Below, one piece after another: positions 43,317 through 52,463 of a stretch of 64,000 nucleotides of DNA (the first letter of the stretch is position 1; every line of letters starts with the position of its first letter). Made by a program: the position numbers and the translations under genes. This DNA is from Natronorubrum aibiense (GTDB taxonomy: Archaea > Halobacteriota > Halobacteria > Halobacteriales > Natrialbaceae): positions 1,674,001-1,738,000 of the forward strand of contig NZ_CP045488.1 of NCBI RefSeq assembly GCF_009392895.1, written 5' to 3'. The notes beneath the pieces were generated by a model, which worked only from the letters and a program-made list of their open reading frames with translations, did not search any database and was not told the DNA's origin.

Positions 43317-44486
43317 TCACCGTCCGCGAGCCGCCGCAAGTGCGAGTATTCCGAGCGTGGCCGCCGTCGCCGCCGCGCCGAACACCCCACGAACGCCGAA
43401 CAGCGGGACCAGCGGCCCGAACAGCACCGGTGAGAGGAACTGACCCGTATAGCCCGCCGACGCGAGATACGAACTGAACTGGCCCTGTCGACCGGCGGGG
43501 GCGAGCGCTTCGATCCAGGCGAAGGCCGACGGAAAGACCAGCCCCAGCCCCAGCCCGAACGCGACCACCGACGGGACGGCCATCAGCGCCGACCCCGCGA
43601 CGGTCGCACCCGCGAACGCGACGATCCAGAGGCCAAGCGCCGTCGCGACGAGTGCGTGTCGACTCGTCCGTTCGACGAGCCGATCGTAGACCGCCGCCGA
43701 GACGCCGCCGGCAAGCCCGTTCGCGGCGAGATAGAGACTGATCGACAGTGAAGAGGTGATCCCTAGCCCTGCCAGCAGTTGGGGGTAAAAGACGACGATG
43801 CTGTAGAGCAGGACGTTTGCACCGAAGTACAACAGGTAGACCGACAGGAGTCCGGGACGGCGTCGAAAGATGTCGAGAACGCCTCTAACACCGCTTTTCC
43901 CGTCTGTATTCGCGCTAGTCCCCCGAATCCCCGTCTCGGGAACGGTCACGATCGCGAGCAGCCCGAGAGGGAGGGCGATCAGGTAGACGCCGAAGGGGGC
44001 CTGCCACGAGAGGGTGCCGAGCGCGCCGCCGACCAGCGGCCAGATGACCGCGCCGACGCTGTTGGCGCTGCTTCGCAATCCCAGCGCCCGCTCCATCCGT
44101 TGGCCCTCGTAGAGTTCGTAGATGAGCACCGTGATACCGGTGTAGACGAAGGCGACGCCGACGCCTAACACCGCTCTCGAGGCGAGCAGCGGGCCGAACG
44201 AGTCGACGACCAGCCCGGCCCCGCCGCCGGCCGCGTACAACAGGAGGCCAATGATAAAGGGACGACGAGGGCCGACGCGGTCGATGAGCGCCCCCGCGAT
44301 CGGGCTGACGAGAACGATGAGCGCCCCGTGAGTCGTGATGATGAGTCCGGCGTTCGACTCCGAGATCCCAAGGCTCGACTGGATCGCCGGCACGATCGGC
44401 CCGAGGATCGCCCCGGCCATCACTGTCAGCGTTGCCGATGCCAGAATTACCCACAGCGTCGCTCGTCTCTCCGATCCGGTCGTCAT
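43317..44486 (-). CDS. MFS transporter
   Basis: This 389-aa protein has 12 predicted helices, with motif A GALIDRVGPRRPFIIG between helices 2 and 3 and its second-half echo DRLVERTSRHALVA. Starts MTTGSERRATLWVIL at ATG 44486. Its TGA stop coincides with the TCA at the right boundary of the second TnpB element. Multidrug-efflux-type (DHA) or sugar-type transporters both have this shape. Substrate unknown. Confidence 0.85.
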   Translation of the reverse strand: MTTGSERRATLWVILASATLTVMAGAILGPIVPAIQSSLGISESNAGLIITTHGALIVLVSPIAGALIDRVGPRRPFIIGLLLYAAGGGAGLVVDSFGPLLASRAVLGVGVAFVYTGITVLIYELYEGQRMERALGLRSSANSVGAVIWPLVGGALGTLSWQAPFGVYLIALPLGLLAIVTVPETGIRGTSANTDGKSGVRGVLDIFRRRPGLLSVYLLYFGANVLLYSIVVFYPQLLAGLGITSSLSISLYLAANGLAGGVSAAVYDRLVERTSRHALVATALGLWIVAFAGATVAGSALMAVPSVVAFGLGLGLVFPSAFAWIEALAPAGRQGQFSSYLASAGYTGQFLSPVLFGPLVPLFGVRGVFGAAATAATLGILALAAARGR

Positions 44487-44663
44487 CGAGCCCTACTCGC
44501 GAGAGCAGCGCCAACACGGTTGTGGTTTCCGCGTCGCGTGCTCTCGGTGTCGTCAGCACCGAGATCCAAAGACGCGCGACCGATACTATCCCGACACGCG
44601 GCCGTCGTGTGGACTGCAGCGACAGTCAGTGAAGGCGGTATTCGGCCGGGATGCAACCGGGTG
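44487..44663. other. Non-coding gap between MFS gene and ccmD
   Basis: I see no credible gene. It should contain the MFS promoter on the minus strand. Confidence 0.3.
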
Positions 44664-44780
44664 TTATTGTAGATCTCGCAGTTGTCGCTCGAGGCGGTGT
44701 AACTGACGCTGCATGTAGAGGATGTACGCGAACAGCGCGATGAATATCGCACCGTAGCCGGCGAGGAGGAACGGCTCCAT
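44664..44780 (-). CDS. ccmD: CcmD-like small heme-export protein, 38 aa
   Basis: Translation from ATG 44780 gives MEPFLLAGYGAIFIALFAY, a single membrane helix, then the basic ILYMQRQLHRLERQLRDLQ. That is the CcmD pattern: one helix followed by an Arg-rich cytoplasmic tail. CcmD helps release heme-CcmE from the CcmABC complex. It starts 2 bp after the ccmC stop, giving a ccmC-ccmD operon. Confidence 0.8.
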   Translation of the reverse strand: MEPFLLAGYGAIFIALFAYILYMQRQLHRLERQLRDLQ

Positions 44781-44782
44781 CG

Positions 44783-45517
44783 TTACGCCACCTCCTCTTT
44801 CTTGAAGACGACTTTGTCCTCGAGTTCGTGCAGGCGGATACGAATCGCCATCAGGTAGATGTAGAGCAGTGCCAGTGCGAGCAACGAGATGCCGAGTGTC
44901 AGTGGGTCGATGTTCGCACTCACGTCGGGGTTTGCCACGGTCGGTTCGTGAAAGGTCGGCGTCCAGAGACGGCCAGCAGTGTAGGTGATCGGAACGGTGA
45001 TGAACGCGACCGTTCCGTAGACTGCCGCGAATCGTTCGTCGGCCCCGCGTTCGGTCGAGGCGTACACGACGAGATATCCCGCGTAGATGAACCAGACCAT
45101 GAGAAACGTGACGAGTCGAACGTCGCTCCACTCCCACCACGAGTTCCAGACGACGCGTCCCCACAGGCTTCCCGTAACGAGCGTCAGTGTTGCAAACAGG
45201 AATCCGATCTCACCGCCGCTGTGTGCGAGTCGGTTCCAGAACCGGCCCTCGTACTTGAGATAGAGCACACTCCCGACGAACGTCGCAGAGAGCGCGCCGG
45301 CAGTCAGAAATGCGAACGGAATGTGCCAGTAGGCGATGAGGTTAATTCCGTGGTCGATGCCGTACATCGTTCGGGAGGCAAATCCGAATATGAGAGTCAA
45401 CGACGTCAAACCGAGAACAAACGCGCCCCATCGAACGAACCGGCTCCACATGATCCGGTCGAACAGCGCGATGAGTGTGCCAAGTCGTCTCGAGAGTGTG
45501 CGCATATGAGCATGCAT
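44783..45517 (-). CDS. ccmC: Heme exporter/handling protein CcmC (CcsA family)
   Basis: This 244-aa protein has six helices. The tryptophan-rich periplasmic motif GRVVWNSWWEWSDVRL binds heme for CcmE, and conserved His residues flank it (YWHIPFAF, and FHEPTVANPD). The short N-terminal basic arm MHAHMRTLSRR offers a second ATG at 45505. It lies downstream of ccdA and upstream of ccmD in the same orientation, so the three may be one operon. Confidence 0.9.
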   Translation of the reverse strand: MHAHMRTLSRRLGTLIALFDRIMWSRFVRWGAFVLGLTSLTLIFGFASRTMYGIDHGINLIAYWHIPFAFLTAGALSATFVGSVLYLKYEGRFWNRLAHSGGEIGFLFATLTLVTGSLWGRVVWNSWWEWSDVRLVTFLMVWFIYAGYLVVYASTERGADERFAAVYGTVAFITVPITYTAGRLWTPTFHEPTVANPDVSANIDPLTLGISLLALALLYIYLMAIRIRLHELEDKVVFKKEEVA

Positions 45518-45548
45518 TCAACGAGTATGACTTAATTTTTTTCAACAA

Positions 45549-46235
45549 TTACTGGATGAGTGCTGCCAGCAACGCCTTGTCGAGTTCGAACAATAGTCCG
45601 ATGCCTGTCACGACGAGCGCGTACCCGCTCAGCCGTCGTACTAGCGCGGGCCGGTCGAGCGACTGTACGTGGCCGGTCAGCACACTGCCGGCCCGTTTTC
45701 CGCCGTATGCGACGACCAACAGCGGTCCGGAGAAACCGACTCCGTACGTGAAAAGTAGCGTTGCACTCTGTGTTGTCTCGCCGGACGCGCCGACGAACGC
45801 GAGCACGCTCCCGAGTACGGGTCCGACACACGGCAACCAGATGACGCCGAGAAACAGTCCGAGCACGAAGCCACCGACGAGTGGGTGATGAGACGTTTCG
45901 ATGGCGGTCGTAAACCGCGTTACCGATCCGGTAACTCGTGACGCGTACGTCGTGTACGCGGTGTGGAGATCGTCATCGGCCATCACCGCACCGAAGACGA
46001 TGATCATCGCCACGAACGGCAGCCGAAACGAATCGGGCGTCAGCGAGCCGACCAGCGCCGTGGCGATTCCGAGCACGGTAAACGACGCGATACTCCCGGC
46101 GACGATCGCAAGCGGCCGAAACCGGTGTCCGGTGCTTCCCGCGAGTAACGGGGGGATCATCGGGAGACAACACGGTGTGAGTGCAGTGAGTATCCCTGCG
46201 ACGAAAACTGCAACCAGTCCCGGCGTCTCGAGCAT
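45549..46235 (-). CDS. ccdA: CcdA-type cytochrome c biogenesis membrane protein
   Basis: This 228-aa protein has six helices and passes electrons from thioredoxin in the cytoplasm to extracytoplasmic thiol proteins. The two reactive cysteines lie in TALTPCCLPMIPPLLAG and VIWLPCVGPVLGSVLAF, the positions of CcdA/DsbD helices 1 and 4. It lies between ccmC and the diheme cytochrome gene, and its partner is likely the thioredoxin encoded at 47649. Confidence 0.9.
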   Translation of the reverse strand: MLETPGLVAVFVAGILTALTPCCLPMIPPLLAGSTGHRFRPLAIVAGSIASFTVLGIATALVGSLTPDSFRLPFVAMIIVFGAVMADDDLHTAYTTYASRVTGSVTRFTTAIETSHHPLVGGFVLGLFLGVIWLPCVGPVLGSVLAFVGASGETTQSATLLFTYGVGFSGPLLVVAYGGKRAGSVLTGHVQSLDRPALVRRLSGYALVVTGIGLLFELDKALLAALIQ

Positions 46236-46294
46236 TGATGACTCTATATTCCGAGATGGAAATAAAGAACGTGGTGAATCTTCGACGGCTTCGT

Positions 46295-47476
46295 TCAGTC
46301 GTCCGTCTCGTCGAGCGACTCTTCCCGGAGCGGCTGGTCGTACCGATCGACGTCGTCCGGGATGTCGTCCTCGCTAAGCGACTCGGTTCCCGTCGGAATG
46401 CCGGCTAACTCGAGTTTCTTCTGCATCGGGTTCATATCGTATCCGAGGTCTTCCTGCGTCCGTTCGTAGTAGACTCCCTCCTCCGGTGGACCCGTCGTCG
46501 GGAAGTCGTCTTCCTTGCCGACGAACTCGGGGCGGTCGTGGCCGTTCATGAACCCGGCGATGTCTTGGACGTCACGCCAGTCAGTCAGCGTGTGCGGTGC
46601 GCCGTACGGCATGGCCTCGCGGATGAACGCCGACGACGTGTAGATGCGGGACATTCCAGCACCGTCGTTGAACGAGTCAGGGCCCCACAGTGCTGTGGCA
46701 GTGTCCTCGATTCCCTGTCCGTCGTCACCGTGACAGGACGCACAGTTCTCGAGGTAGAGTTCCGCACCCCGGACTGGGTTGATCTCTTCGACTGGAACGC
46801 GCTCGTCACCCTCTGCTTTGTTCAGGTGTGACCAGTACGGCTGACCTTTCGTCGGCACGCCCTCGCTCAGCCACTGCATGTACGCCTCCATGGCTTGCAT
46901 CTCCCTGCTGTCGTACTCGGGTGTACCTTCCTCGGAGTCCTGGGAGTTCATACTCCGGTCGAAACAGCCCATCAACCGCTGGCGACTGTCGCGCATCCGG
47001 TCGCGCCGGCTGGTCCACTCGGGCAGGTCTGCATGGGTTCCGACGAGCGGAATCATGTTGATATCCTGGCCGACCATTCCCTGCGACATGCCGAGCTCGC
47101 TGCCGCCGTGACAGCTCGCACACGACAGTTCGTTGCCGACGTGCTCTGGGAGCTCTTCGGAAGTGTTTTCCATGATCTCGCGCCCGTAGATGACGAGTTC
47201 TCGCTCGTTTTCGTTCTCGGGAAGCGTCGACTCGTTCATCTCCTTGGGGCTGAACTGAATCTCTTCGCCGGCCGTTTCGTTCCGGTACTCGAGGTTATCT
47301 TTCGACTCGCCTTCTCGAAGATCGCCGTCCAACACGTTCCGATCCGGCCATTCTGCCGGTGCTTCTATCGGATCGCTCGTTTCGTCGTCGCTGTCATCGG
47401 GTGCTGTCGGAGCGGAACAACCGGCCAGAACGGCCAGTATGAGTACTCCTGACAGGATGAGTAATTTCCGCTTCAT
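46295..47476 (-). CDS. Diheme c-type cytochrome lipoprotein, TsdA-like
   Basis: This 393-aa exported protein has a lipobox AVLAGC (Cys20). Two heme-binding sites CASCH are at residues 119-123 and 245-249. Between them RLMGCFDRSMNS (Cys171) resembles the TsdA/SoxA heme-ligand region, and the tail has MPYGAPHTLTDWRDVQDIAGFM, as in thiosulfate dehydrogenase (tetrathionate-forming) cytochromes. It sits inside the ccm island, whose likely client it is. Thiosulfate oxidation is inferred from the family; the exact substrate is unproven. Confidence 0.85.
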   Translation of the reverse strand: MKRKLLILSGVLILAVLAGCSAPTAPDDSDDETSDPIEAPAEWPDRNVLDGDLREGESKDNLEYRNETAGEEIQFSPKEMNESTLPENENERELVIYGREIMENTSEELPEHVGNELSCASCHGGSELGMSQGMVGQDINMIPLVGTHADLPEWTSRRDRMRDSRQRLMGCFDRSMNSQDSEEGTPEYDSREMQAMEAYMQWLSEGVPTKGQPYWSHLNKAEGDERVPVEEINPVRGAELYLENCASCHGDDGQGIEDTATALWGPDSFNDGAGMSRIYTSSAFIREAMPYGAPHTLTDWRDVQDIAGFMNGHDRPEFVGKEDDFPTTGPPEEGVYYERTQEDLGYDMNPMQKKLELAGIPTGTESLSEDDIPDDVDRYDQPLREESLDETDD

Positions 47477-47648
47477 GGTCTATCAAACCCGATTTTCGAA
47501 TGCGTTCTACATAATGCACTATATGGCATATATCGCAATGACGGAAACTAATGATTAAAGATTTATGGTCAGTGGAATCTCATAGGAAAATTAGCATCCA
47601 TCGTATGGTCACGTCAAACAAACCGTTACTACTGAACCCACCGAAGCC
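47477..47648. promoter_or_regulatory. Divergent promoter of the cytochrome and thioredoxin-ccmF units
   Basis: The 172-bp AT-rich gap has CATATAGTGCATTATG about 35-45 bp upstream of the cytochrome start (minus strand) and GATTAAAGATTTATGG near 47550 in the plus direction. It therefore appears to drive both arms of the ccm island. Confidence 0.5.
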
Positions 47649-48122
47649 GTGACACCACGAAAAACCCTCACGATCGCACTTCTTATCATGGCCCTCGGGA
47701 TTGGATACTATTCGATGAATACAGCATCCGTACTGAGTGATGAATCACACACATATCATGGAGACACTGCATGGAAAACAGATGTAGACGAAGCGATGGA
47801 AACCGCTGCCGCGGAAGACAAACCGGTCCTCGTCTACTTCTGGACGACGTGGTGTACCTACTGTGAAGACTACAACAAGAACGCCTACGTCGATCCGGAC
47901 GTCAACGACCGGCTCGACGACTTCGTTCTCCTCGCGGTGAATCTCGACGATAGTAGTCCGGAGGCGAAAGATCTCCAGCAACGATACAACGCGAACTACC
48001 CGCCCCAGCACGTCGCGATCACGCCCGACGGAGAACTGTTGGTAGAAATCAATGGATACGCCGAGACGGACTCGTTCATCGCGTATCTCGACGAAGCACA
48101 ATCGGAGTGGGAGAGTCGATGA
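47649..48122 (+). CDS. Membrane-anchored thioredoxin-like protein (CcmG/ResA role)
   Basis: This 157-aa protein starts at GTG 47649. It has one N-terminal helix (residues 6-24) and a thioredoxin fold with the redox site LVYFWTTWCTYCEDYN (CTYC). It should face the outside and reduce apocytochrome c, driven by CcdA. TGA 48120-48122 overlaps the ATG of ccmF (ATGA), so translation is coupled. Confidence 0.87.
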   Translation: MTPRKTLTIALLIMALGIGYYSMNTASVLSDESHTYHGDTAWKTDVDEAMETAAAEDKPVLVYFWTTWCTYCEDYNKNAYVDPDVNDRLDDFVLLAVNLDDSSPEAKDLQQRYNANYPPQHVAITPDGELLVEINGYAETDSFIAYLDEAQSEWESR

Positions 48123-50533
48123 TCGGACCTGCGCTCATCGCCGGTTCGATGCTTACCGGACTCGTTGCGACGGTGCTCCTGTTTCGTGGCTATCTTCGCC
48201 GAGACAACGACTACGTTTCCGTCATCACACCGTTGATCGGTGTCACTGCTGGTTTGCTGGTCGTCGCACTCGGCTATCTCACGTACCAGTTCGTCGTCAC
48301 CGATTACACGAACGCGTACGTTTGGAACAACACGGCGAACTACATTCCACTCCTCTATCGTATCACCGGCGTCTACGCGGGTAACGAAGGCTCCGTTCTA
48401 TTGTGGGCAGCACTGGCCGCCGTCGTCGCCTTCTGGTCGGCTGCCCGCCGCGGAATTGCGTCGTCCGATGCGAAACTCGTGCAGGGACTGACGGTCGGGA
48501 TTGTCACGTACTTCGCGGCCATGTTGTTCTTCGATAGTCCCTTCACCTCCATTACCGAGGAGTTCCCCGAGATGGGCGAAGGGGTCGCGCCGCTCGATGG
48601 GACGGGACTCAATCCGCTTCTGATCGATCCGTACATGGCGATCCATCCTCCGGTGATGTTCATCGCCTACGCCCTTCTGACGATGCCGTTTGCCATCGCC
48701 GTTGCCCATTTCATCTCGACGATTCGTGGTAACGGAGGGCTGTTCAGCGACTGGATCGGAAGCATTACGCGCTGGCTCCGCGTCTCGTGGCTCTTTCTCA
48801 CTGCCGCGATCGTCCTCGGGTCGCTGTGGTCGTATCGAGTCCTCGGCTGGGGTGGGATCTGGGCGTGGGATCCCGTCGAGACTGCCGTGTTGATCCCGTG
48901 GATCTTCCTCACTGCGACGTTACACGCCGTGATGAACTACCGGTCACGATCGACGTACGCAACGCTTGCACCGGCGATGACGGCGACGACATTCGCTCTC
49001 GTCATCTACGCGACGGCGATCGTCAGAAGTGGCGTCTTCCGCAGCGTTCACTCGTTTGCCGACGACGGTATCGGGTTGGCGCTGCTCGTGTTGCTTGCAG
49101 CGACGACGATACTCGGCGTCTGTCTTCCGCTTGGCTACTGGCTCCTGAGAGAGCCAGCCGAGTCAGCCGACGACTCACAGCCATGGCTCACTCGAGCGAA
49201 TCTGTTACACCTCGCCGTCCTCGGTATCGGACTGCTCGGTTTCGTCTCCGTCTGGGGGCTCTCGTTCCCCGTCCTCAACAGCTACATCACGGGGATGGAA
49301 GTCGAAGTGACGGGCAACTACTACAACCTCTGGAGCTATCCAATCGTGCTCGCGATGCTGTTGCTCCTCGGGTTCTACATGGATTACGATGTCGAGGGTC
49401 GCCGCCGTGCACTGCTCTCGCTTGGCGTCTTCACGACGGCAACCGTTCTGGCTGCGCTGGTCGCGCCGACCGACTCGTGGCTGCTCGCAACGAGTGACAC
49501 GAACGATGCGCTATTCTACCAACTCATTGGCAGTGTGAGTGCTCTCTCGCTGCTCCCGCCAGCGGCGTACGTCTGTCTCACGGTCATCAATCGTGCACTC
49601 GAGTACGTTCCCGGCTCGCCGAGTCGCAACTATCAATTCAAACAGGTGGGCGTCGCGATGGTTCACATCGGATTCGTGATCCTCGTGGTTTCCGTCGCGT
49701 TCTCCTATCTGTTTACCGCGCAGTCGTCGGTGATTGTCGCCGATGCCGAACAGGAGGCAGCACTGGACGACTCCGGCGTCCACGACGTCCCAGACTCCGC
49801 TTACGCCGTCGAAGTGTCCGACTATCGTGAGTATCAGCGTCCGGAGGATCCAGACGTTCGAAACGTCGCCTTCTCGGTCGACGAAGTGACTGCTCGAGGT
49901 GATTCGATTCACGAGACGGTACAGCCTGTGTACGGAACGGTAACGGAGGTTAATCAGGGGCCGGAGGCGACGATCGTCCAACTCGACGATTCGCAGATCT
50001 GGCTCGGCGTCGTCGGCGACGGGCAGGCGGACGTTGACGTTTCCGAGGGCGATCGGGTCGTCGGCGTTGGTTACGTGATGTGGGATTACCTTCCGGAGTT
50101 ATCACAAACCGATGCGGTCGTCGTCACCGACCCGGCGGACATCGGTACGATGACGAACCCACCTGCTGCGCTCGATCAGACGCGCGTTCAGGGCAGTGCC
50201 GTCGGACTCACCGTCTACGAGGGTGGTGAACGGCTCGCCAGCGGCGAAGCCGGCCAGGAGCGCTACCTCCAGCAGGACGGAATGGAGGTCAGAAACGTCT
50301 TCGTCGATCGTGGACTGGCCCACGACACGTACGTCATCGCAGCGGTCGACGACGGAACCGCCTCACTGACGATTCGGCAGATTCCACTGATGAATCTCAT
50401 GCGCATTAGTACCGGCGTATTGCTCGCAGGAATGTTGGTTATCATCCTTTTCGATCCGGCCTACGGGCTCGTTCGCGCATGGTCACGTCGAACCGAACAG
50501 CCAACCACCACCGAAACGCCATCCGACGACTAA
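48119..50533 (+). CDS. ccmF: Heme lyase subunit CcmF
   Basis: This 804-aa protein has about 15 helices. The heme-binding WWD-type motif is GWGGIWAWDPVETAVLIPW (near residue 245), and the conserved region YAGNEGSVLLWA also fits. The C-terminal extracytoplasmic domain (residues 540-740) is a beta-rich region as in CcmF. ATG 48119 overlaps the thioredoxin stop. It ligates heme to CxxCH of the cytochrome. Length is above the bacterial 650 aa, mostly from the C-terminal domain. Confidence 0.93.
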   Translation: MIGPALIAGSMLTGLVATVLLFRGYLRRDNDYVSVITPLIGVTAGLLVVALGYLTYQFVVTDYTNAYVWNNTANYIPLLYRITGVYAGNEGSVLLWAALAAVVAFWSAARRGIASSDAKLVQGLTVGIVTYFAAMLFFDSPFTSITEEFPEMGEGVAPLDGTGLNPLLIDPYMAIHPPVMFIAYALLTMPFAIAVAHFISTIRGNGGLFSDWIGSITRWLRVSWLFLTAAIVLGSLWSYRVLGWGGIWAWDPVETAVLIPWIFLTATLHAVMNYRSRSTYATLAPAMTATTFALVIYATAIVRSGVFRSVHSFADDGIGLALLVLLAATTILGVCLPLGYWLLREPAESADDSQPWLTRANLLHLAVLGIGLLGFVSVWGLSFPVLNSYITGMEVEVTGNYYNLWSYPIVLAMLLLLGFYMDYDVEGRRRALLSLGVFTTATVLAALVAPTDSWLLATSDTNDALFYQLIGSVSALSLLPPAAYVCLTVINRALEYVPGSPSRNYQFKQVGVAMVHIGFVILVVSVAFSYLFTAQSSVIVADAEQEAALDDSGVHDVPDSAYAVEVSDYREYQRPEDPDVRNVAFSVDEVTARGDSIHETVQPVYGTVTEVNQGPEATIVQLDDSQIWLGVVGDGQADVDVSEGDRVVGVGYVMWDYLPELSQTDAVVVTDPADIGTMTNPPAALDQTRVQGSAVGLTVYEGGERLASGEAGQERYLQQDGMEVRNVFVDRGLAHDTYVIAAVDDGTASLTIRQIPLMNLMRISTGVLLAGMLVIILFDPAYGLVRAWSRRTEQPTTTETPSDD

Positions 50534-50536
50534 TAC

Positions 50537-51727
50537 ATGTCACACAAACATACATTTGTTACAGTACTCGCATCGCTTGCACTCATCGCACTCGTCTCGA
50601 TCGCGCTGGTTCCCGGCGCTGTCGCCGAGGAGTCGTATTCCGGCACCGTGACCGTCGCAGACGGCTCCGCGGAGGGAGACAACATTACCATTACGCCGCT
50701 CGATGCGGGGTACAACGCAGTCGATGATCCAACCGAGACGACCATCGAGAACGGCTCGTTCAGCTACGAGCGGGCCGACAACGCGTCAGTGTACTTCATC
50801 AAACTCGAGCACGCCGGTGCAGCTCACTACGAACTCGTCACCGACGGTCAGGAGCCGACGATTACCCTGAACGAAACGGCAACCGGAACGCTCGTCGACG
50901 AGGACGGCGATCCAGTCTCGAACGCGACCATCAACGTCACGAGCGAGCACGGGCCGCCGGTCGATCAGCTGACGGTCGATGACGGCTCGTTTACCCTCGA
51001 GCCACTCCAGCCCGATCGAACGTATCCGATTCGTATCGAAGCGAACGGCGCTGTCTACGAGCGGACGCTCTCGACCGGAGATGGATCCGTCGACGCCACG
51101 TACGAGCTTCCGGAGCCGACTGCCGACCGGGACGTGTTACACCTCGGCGGTGGACAGCCCGTGAACCACCTGCTGCGGGTCGGACCCACCCAGAACGGGT
51201 CGGGACTGTTCGTCGTCGAAACCGTCTCGCTCGAGAACAGTGCAGACCGCCCCTACGCCGGTCCTGTCGAGTTTGCGGTGCCGTCGGATGCCGAAGTCGT
51301 CACGGGAATGGTTCAAGAGGAGCGTACTGAAGTCACCGTCGAGAACGGAACGGCAACGGTCGACGCCTCGATCGATGCCGGCGAGAAGGCTGATGTTTCG
51401 GTCTTCTACCGGCTCGAAGACCAAGAACTCGAGAAACCGGTCGGATACGACGTCGAGCAGTTTGCCATCTCGTTTGTCGAGTACGACCTGAGTCAGGTCG
51501 AGTTCTCGGATAACCTCGTCGAAGCGGACGCGCCGATGCCAATGGTGATGAACACCAACGCCCTCGAAGCGGACGAACGGATCGCTGTGAGCATCGATGA
51601 GCGCGGGGCGGTCGCCGGCGACGAACGGGGAGACGACTCGCAGGGCGATGAGCTACCTGTCGGGCTCTTGAGCGCTGCGTTCGTCGGAATCGTGGTCGTA
51701 GGACTGCTCGCGTACCGACGGCTGTAG
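50537..51727 (+). CDS. Secreted, C-terminally anchored protein of the ccm island
   Basis: This 396-aa protein has a signal peptide (TFVTVLASLALIALVSIALV then VPGAVAEE) and a C-terminal anchor PVGLLSAAFVGIVVVGLLA followed by YRRL. The exterior part has repeated beta domains of carboxypeptidase-regulatory type (TGTLVDEDGDPVSNATINV) and a segment GQPVNHLLRVGPTQNG. It lacks Cys, so it is not CcmH. It starts 3 bp after ccmF, which places it where ccmH/I sits in bacteria. A chaperone or scaffold role is inferred only. Confidence 0.7.
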   Translation: MSHKHTFVTVLASLALIALVSIALVPGAVAEESYSGTVTVADGSAEGDNITITPLDAGYNAVDDPTETTIENGSFSYERADNASVYFIKLEHAGAAHYELVTDGQEPTITLNETATGTLVDEDGDPVSNATINVTSEHGPPVDQLTVDDGSFTLEPLQPDRTYPIRIEANGAVYERTLSTGDGSVDATYELPEPTADRDVLHLGGGQPVNHLLRVGPTQNGSGLFVVETVSLENSADRPYAGPVEFAVPSDAEVVTGMVQEERTEVTVENGTATVDASIDAGEKADVSVFYRLEDQELEKPVGYDVEQFAISFVEYDLSQVEFSDNLVEADAPMPMVMNTNALEADERIAVSIDERGAVAGDERGDDSQGDELPVGLLSAAFVGIVVVGLLAYRRL

Positions 51728-51740
51728 TTACAGAATATCG

Positions 51741-51776
51741 AGGAGAAAGCCCACGACTTCAGTCGTGTGGAGGATG
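51741..51776. mobile_element. Solitary IS200/IS605-type right end
   Basis: GGAGAAAGC precedes the hairpin CACGACT-TC-AGTCGTG (51752-51767), then GGAGGATG and TCA. The AGGATG-TCA junction is identical to that of the decayed element at 33909-33917. No left end or transposase is seen. It lies between convergent genes and could also act as a transcription barrier. Confidence 0.55.
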
Positions 51777-52463
51777 TCAACGTTCGACCACGTATTCGAA
51801 CGTCACTAATCCGGTGAGAAACAGCAGTCCATCGTACACGAGCAAAAGTTGAAGCCACTGCCACGTCACATAGCCCTCCGTAAGCACACGCGTGAGTTCG
51901 ACACCGGCGAGCAACACGGGAACGACGAGCGGCACGAGCAAGAGGGGTAACAGGAGTTCGCGAAGCCGAGCCCGGGCGGTCATCGTCGCGATGAGGACGC
52001 CGGTCGACGTGAATCCGAACGCAGCCAGCACGAAGACCACCAGCAGTATCGGAACGACGTCGAGTGGGACCGTAAACTCGAGGAAAATGACGGTACAGAC
52101 GAACGTGATGACCGCAACGGCCGTCGTAAAGACGGTGTTGCTCAGCACTTTTCCGACGTAGATCGCCGATCGGTCGACGGGCAACAGGAGAAGGCCGTCG
52201 AGTCCCGCGTCGGCTGTCTCTGCCGTTGCGCTCTGGCTGACGCCGAAGGTCCCCGCGAAGATGAACGCGATCCAGAGCGCGCCGCTTCCGACGACGCCGA
52301 CGTCCGTGAACGATCGGGCGAAACTGAACGCGAAGATGACGACGACCAGCAACGCGAACACGACCGCCGTGTTGAGTACCTGCTTCGAGCGCAACTCGAT
52401 GAGCAGGTCCTTGCGGATGACCTCGAGCACGACGCGGGTGTACTTGCGGAGGCCGTCGATCAT
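51777..52463 (-). CDS. ccmB: Heme ABC exporter permease CcmB
   Basis: This 228-aa protein has six helices. It starts MIDGLRKYTRVVLEVIRKDL and has ELRSKQVLNTAVVFALLVVV and TAETADAGLDGLLLLPVDRS, the CcmB cytoplasmic coupling region. It acts with CcmA and CcmC to load heme on CcmE. Its ATG overlaps the ccmA stop by 4 bp. The TGA stop lies at the edge of the transposon right-end remnant. Confidence 0.92.
   Translation of the reverse strand: MIDGLRKYTRVVLEVIRKDLLIELRSKQVLNTAVVFALLVVVIFAFSFARSFTDVGVVGSGALWIAFIFAGTFGVSQSATAETADAGLDGLLLLPVDRSAIYVGKVLSNTVFTTAVAVITFVCTVIFLEFTVPLDVVPILLVVFVLAAFGFTSTGVLIATMTARARLRELLLPLLLVPLVVPVLLAGVELTRVLTEGYVTWQWLQLLLVYDGLLFLTGLVTFEYVVER

Noticed and set aside
44486-44500. 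MFS gene linked to cytochrome c maturation
   Set aside because: The MFS gene precedes a 177-bp gap and shares no function or overlap with ccmD; co-direction alone is weak.
44335-44706. Cys-rich plus-strand frame over the MFS start and ccmD
   Set aside because: Cysteines are not in a zinc pattern and the frame is antisense to two genes.
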